From: Bedellia somnulentella
Lineage: Eukaryota > Arthropoda > Insecta > Lepidoptera > Bedelliidae
Length of the DNA: 64,000 nucleotides
Assembly (NCBI GenBank): GCA_963576735.1
Contig: OY755191.1
Span: 13,607,608-13,671,607 of the forward strand
Reading direction: 5' to 3'
The first letter of the stretch is position 1. Every line of letters starts with the position of its first letter. The translations under genes and the position numbers were made by a program. Shown here in pieces: positions 60,955 to 64,000 of this stretch. The notes under the pieces were generated by a model that did not search any database, was not told where the DNA came from, and saw nothing but the letters and a program-made list of their open reading frames with translations.

Positions 60955-61609
60955 TTTGCCAGATTTATTCAGCTGCTATAGATCAAACGTTAGTGTCATT
61001 GCAAATGTTACTATCACATTGAAAGTAAATGTCTATAATATTACGAAAAACTGTTTTACTGTTGGAGTGTTTGTTACCTCATCATTCTAGATTTAATACG
61101 GAATTTTGTAATGCATTTAAAATTAAATAGAAAATGATTAATAGTTAGTAATGTAATATAATTCTAATATTTATTAATTAGTATAAACCAATGAATGAAT
61201 GAATGAATGAAAAAGTTTATTTCTGACATAAAAATATCCATACATATTGATTAGTAAACAAGACTTAGTATTTATGTTAGTAGAACTTAAATATATAATT
61301 ACAATGGTTTTACCAATTACCCAGGATATGATTTTTTGGTATATGAAGGAAACAACGGATATAAGAATTTTAATGTAAGTTTGGTATCGTATGAAACATG
61401 ATCTATTTTGAAACATGTGTAAATGGGCGCTGGAATAGTTTATAAAACGTATTTACTATACGCCATTACAAAAAGGAAGGGTTATGATTACAGTAGACTA
61501 TGTTTTTGTAAATGTATAAATAAATTTAGATGTTTGAAATCATAAGTAACAAATGAAATAAAGAGCTCTTATTAAGCTACTAACAGGTCTTGCCCCAGCA
61601 TAATAAGCG
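60955..61609. other. Upstream flank and putative promoter region of the cyclase gene
   Basis: AT-rich. No confident TATA or initiator could be chosen. An in-frame TGA (minus strand, near 60971) closes the reading frame above Met1. 61850-62075, 62166-62658 and 63141-63489 further upstream are blank. Confidence 0.4.
61192..61210. repeat. (AATG)n microsatellite
   Basis: Four to five AATG units. Confidence 0.8.
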
Positions 61610-61846
61610 TTATAGCAGAAACTCATTAACACATATGTATGCATGTATGTATATCATTAACATACATCTTTTAGTCAAACAAAGTCCCTTTTGATATTTG
61701 TCCGGAAGCACCCCGCACAGAGGCTTGGTGACACCGAGCCATTTAGTACACACAATACACTTCTGAATGAAGCTTTCGTCCTTGAGCTCTGTATTTTCCC
61801 GACAAAAACAACTTCTGTAATGTTGTATGTTAGGACATTCCTTCAA
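61610..61846 (-). other. Unassigned Cys-rich ORF, 78 codons
   Basis: Reads KECPNIQHYRSCFCRENTEL, FIQKCIVCTKWLGVTKPLCG, then a TATG-like stretch. Seven cysteines lie in the first ~50 residues. No family recognised. It could be an exon, a retroelement fragment or chance; a TATG-type tract (about 61637-61651) inside the 3' end argues for repeat origin. Confidence 0.2.
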
Positions 61847-62079
61847 AACGACTAAAGCAATTCTTGTATATATTCGTTTGTGTATTCAGTAGATCTGAGT
61901 ATAGAACGTAAATTTTATGTCATATGCTAAACATTTGCTAATACAAAGATGCCAGTGCACGCAGTTATTTTATAAAATTTTGCACATAACGTGATGATAG
62001 ATGTTTTTAAACCTAGTAAACCAGCTATATTCACCAAAAGAGTTTTTACATTGCTTTACTTTTCGCAACCAACAATACA

Positions 62080-62165
62080 TAGCCGGATATAGGGGAGGGC
62101 AACCGAGGCGAAGGCTTCGGGGGCGTCCACAAACGGGGGCCCACTCAAAAGCGATGTCGGAAAAA
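62080..62165. other. GC-rich patch in AT-rich flank
   Basis: GGGGAGGGCAACCGAGGCGA, AGGCTTCGGGGGCGTCC and CAAACGGGGGCCCACTC contrast sharply with the surroundings. Probably an inserted element fragment; no ends found. Confidence 0.35.
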
Positions 62166-62658
62166 ATCTTTAAAATTCCAACTAGTAAGCATCTTTTCCT
62201 TTGATATTTTTCTTTTGTTCTTTTACCTTTAACTACAGCCTTCATTACTTTGTACATACATAATTATTTGATTACATTAATCTTAAATAACAGAAATCAT
62301 TGATCTATATTATTTATTTAATAAAATCGACTAAATGAAAATTTTTACTTTATTTGGAAAATAATTTGGTGCCCCTAAATTTGGCCTTGTAACACTACTT
62401 AGTTAATTTTATATACGTATATTTTGAGAATATCTTTTCAATTAAAATTGTCTAAAACTGCGGCTTAAATTTATAAGACCAGCGTAAATCAATGATACAA
62501 TTTCTGAAAAATCCCGGACGTAAAAGCACTTATCTTTTATGAATAATCCGATTTAGGAGGCTCTTCGATGAAAATATTAAGAACCGTTGATTAAACTTCT
62601 TTCCTAATTTTATACTGATAGACTTGTTGAATTTTCTTGAATAGAAAAGTATATTTTA

Positions 62659-62846
62659 CATACATACGTATATACATATACTTACGGCTATAAATCCCTT
62701 GAAGGGGTAGCCAGAGCTAAGGAACTAGAAGTTCCTCAGCCGCTTTTAAAAAGTTGAGAGGGGAAAAGATGGTTGATTTAAGGTTGTTGGTGATGGTAAG
62801 GTTGTTGGAAATGGAGTAGTGTTATTCTAAGCCGACACTACACAGC
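62659..62846 (-). repeat. S1 repeat with internal deletion
   Basis: CATACATACGTATATACATA tail, then a body missing the RGGCGACTAA part, to head complement CCGACACTACACAGC. Contains a local repeat of GATGGTTGATTTAAGGTTG. Confidence 0.85.
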
Positions 62847-62924
62847 ATATTATTATTATATTTTACAATACTTCAGAAATCCTCTAAGCAAAGATTGCTT
62901 AATTAATTTAGTTATAAATATATA

Positions 62925-63140
62925 GTATTGCCGGCTTAGAATGTCACTACCCTTTTCTACCAACGGGTGACGTAAGAGGTGACTAAGGATAAGAGACTTT
63001 TTAAAGTCGTTTTTGGGCGATGCGGTTGAAGACCCATGACCAACGATACATTATTTATACCATCTTGTCCCCTATCAACTTCCAAATGTTAGCTCTTAAG
63101 CTCTGGCTACCCCTTTTTGGCATTTATGGCTATGAGTTTT
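62925..63140 (+). repeat. S1 repeat, second subfamily
   Basis: GTATTGCCGGCTTAGAATGT to CCCCTTTTTGGCATTTATGG; no TATG tail. Confidence 0.85.
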
Positions 63141-63639
63141 GCAATAGTCCGGTGAAATCAATATAAATAACTAAAATTTATGAAAAATTCAAAACACAAT
63201 TGATAAAGCAATAACAAGAACGAACACTATTTCTGAATATGCAAATATTATCTTTAAACAGAGTAAAAGGAAATGAAAGATTGTGATTCCATATTTGATA
63301 TTGAGTTAGGCCTGTTGACTAAGCTTATTGAGTCATTCAAAGTATGATGAACTTATAACAATGTTATCTTGGAAGTTGTTACAAATAAAAAGTAATTTGA
63401 TAAAAATAATAATATATAATTTAATTCAATCAGCCGCAAAAGAAAAACAAATATTCTAAGGATACAAAAATGAACTTTAAGATTGTTTGGGCATATTGAG
63501 AAAATAGAAAATAGTAAATTGGTAAGAAAGATATGGACACATATGGACTAAATAGAGAGTGCCCTCAAATAATCAGGTGCCTGAAATCGAAAGAATAAAT
63601 GAGCAAGTATAATATTGTATTCATAAATAAAAGATGTTA

Positions 63640-63790
63640 TTAAAGGAAAGAAAAATTTCGACACTGGCGGGGTTCGAACCCGCGACCTTCGGGTATACGC
63701 CCCCGTCGCTCTGCCAACTGAGCTACAGTGTCAGTTGGCATCCAGCGCGAAATTTCTCTATCCTTTGTTTCTTTTTTACACGTTCATGTA
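63640..63790 (-). repeat. S3 SINE, 5' leader plus tRNA-like head
   Basis: Minus strand: ACGTGTAAAAAAGAAACAAA, leader, tRNA-like head (63732-63660), GTGTCGAAATTTTTCTTTCC. The 3' trailer is missing. Confidence 0.85.
63660..63732 (-). tRNA. tRNA-derived SINE head (pseudo-tRNA)
   Basis: Acceptor GACACTG/CAGTGTC pairs fully; D stem GCTC/GAGC; T arm GCGGGTTCGAACCCCGC is canonical. The anticodon stem has two mismatches (extra G). Inside a SINE, so not called as a tRNA gene. Confidence 0.6.
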
Positions 63791-64000
63791 GTGTTTGCGT
63801 TTCCTACCTCCGAATTTTAACTAATTCGGACGGATGATATTGTATGTATATAAACGAAGCTAAAGAGCTTTTTCAGGATCTTACAAAGTGGCGATCGATA
63901 GCCTCTGCCTACCCCAATGGGACATAATAACGTGAGTATGAGGCTGGGTACATACTGGTACTCAGTCTCAATTCCCTTGTATATATTTATATATGTTTAC

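Larger units (their letters stand above)
63490..63945 (+). pseudogene. LA: relic split by an S3 insertion
   Basis: Left: GGGCATATTGAGAAAATAGA to GAATAAATGAGCAAGTATA. Right: AAACGAAGCTAAAGAGCTTT to CCCCAATGGGACATAATAAC. The S3 at 63640-63790 sits between. Confidence 0.8.

Overview
The window is AT-rich animal nuclear DNA, almost certainly from a moth or butterfly. That placement is an inference from the repeat types (tRNA-derived SINEs, a TATG-tailed LINE, a mariner, MITEs) and from the insect-type receptor. It holds one confident protein-coding gene: a minus-strand, single-pass receptor guanylyl cyclase of the natriuretic-peptide-receptor-like class, closest in my recollection to insect Gyc32E. 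Nineteen coding exons run from 60914 (start) to 8994 (stop). All 18 introns are GT-AG. The phases join without error into 1401 codons: signal segment, ligand-binding ectodomain, transmembrane helix, kinase-homology domain, dimerisation coiled coil, cyclase domain, and a 190-residue tail ending in a class I PDZ-type motif.

The introns (up to 13 kb) and both flanks are packed with mobile-element debris, named here as follows. S1: a ~245 bp SINE-like repeat with a TATG tail, more than 30 copies in both orientations, in two subfamilies. S2: a ~370 bp tRNA-derived SINE with an ATGTT tail. S3: a SINE carrying a near-complete tRNA cloverleaf. LA: a non-LTR retrotransposon (RTE/BovB-like by my reading) present as 5'-truncated copies with a TATG tail. 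LB and LE: jockey-like reverse transcriptase relics. LC: an I-like LINE with an RNase H domain, interrupted by a 1.19 kb mariner. LD: 3' ends with a GAT tail. LF: a LINE 3' end with an AATA tail. Short MITE-like palindromes and a 123 bp tandem repeat are also present.

By region: 1-8993 is downstream flank, with a ~1.08 kb palindrome (357-1443), the LB relic (2985-4891) and a truncated LA copy (5478-6244). 8994-22037 carries the intracellular exons (kinase-homology and cyclase domains). 26787-29257 carries the end of the ectodomain, the transmembrane exon and the juxtamembrane exon. 32972-43708 and 56734-60914 carry the ligand-binding exons and start. 43709-56733 is the largest intron and the densest repeat region, including the mariner-in-LINE nest. 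60915-64000 is upstream flank with two tiny upstream ORFs, an unassigned Cys-rich ORF and more S1, S3 and LA copies.

The most interesting pattern is that three otherwise unrelated families (LA, S1, S2) end in the same kind of 3' module: a CCCC-loop-GGG hairpin, then a GGCGTGA-like motif, then a short-unit tail. A 52 bp LA insertion (7975-8026) with a clean 11 bp target duplication carries little more than this module. This suggests S1 and S2 use the LA reverse transcriptase. I found no CRISPR array, operon, defence system or other wholly novel coding system.
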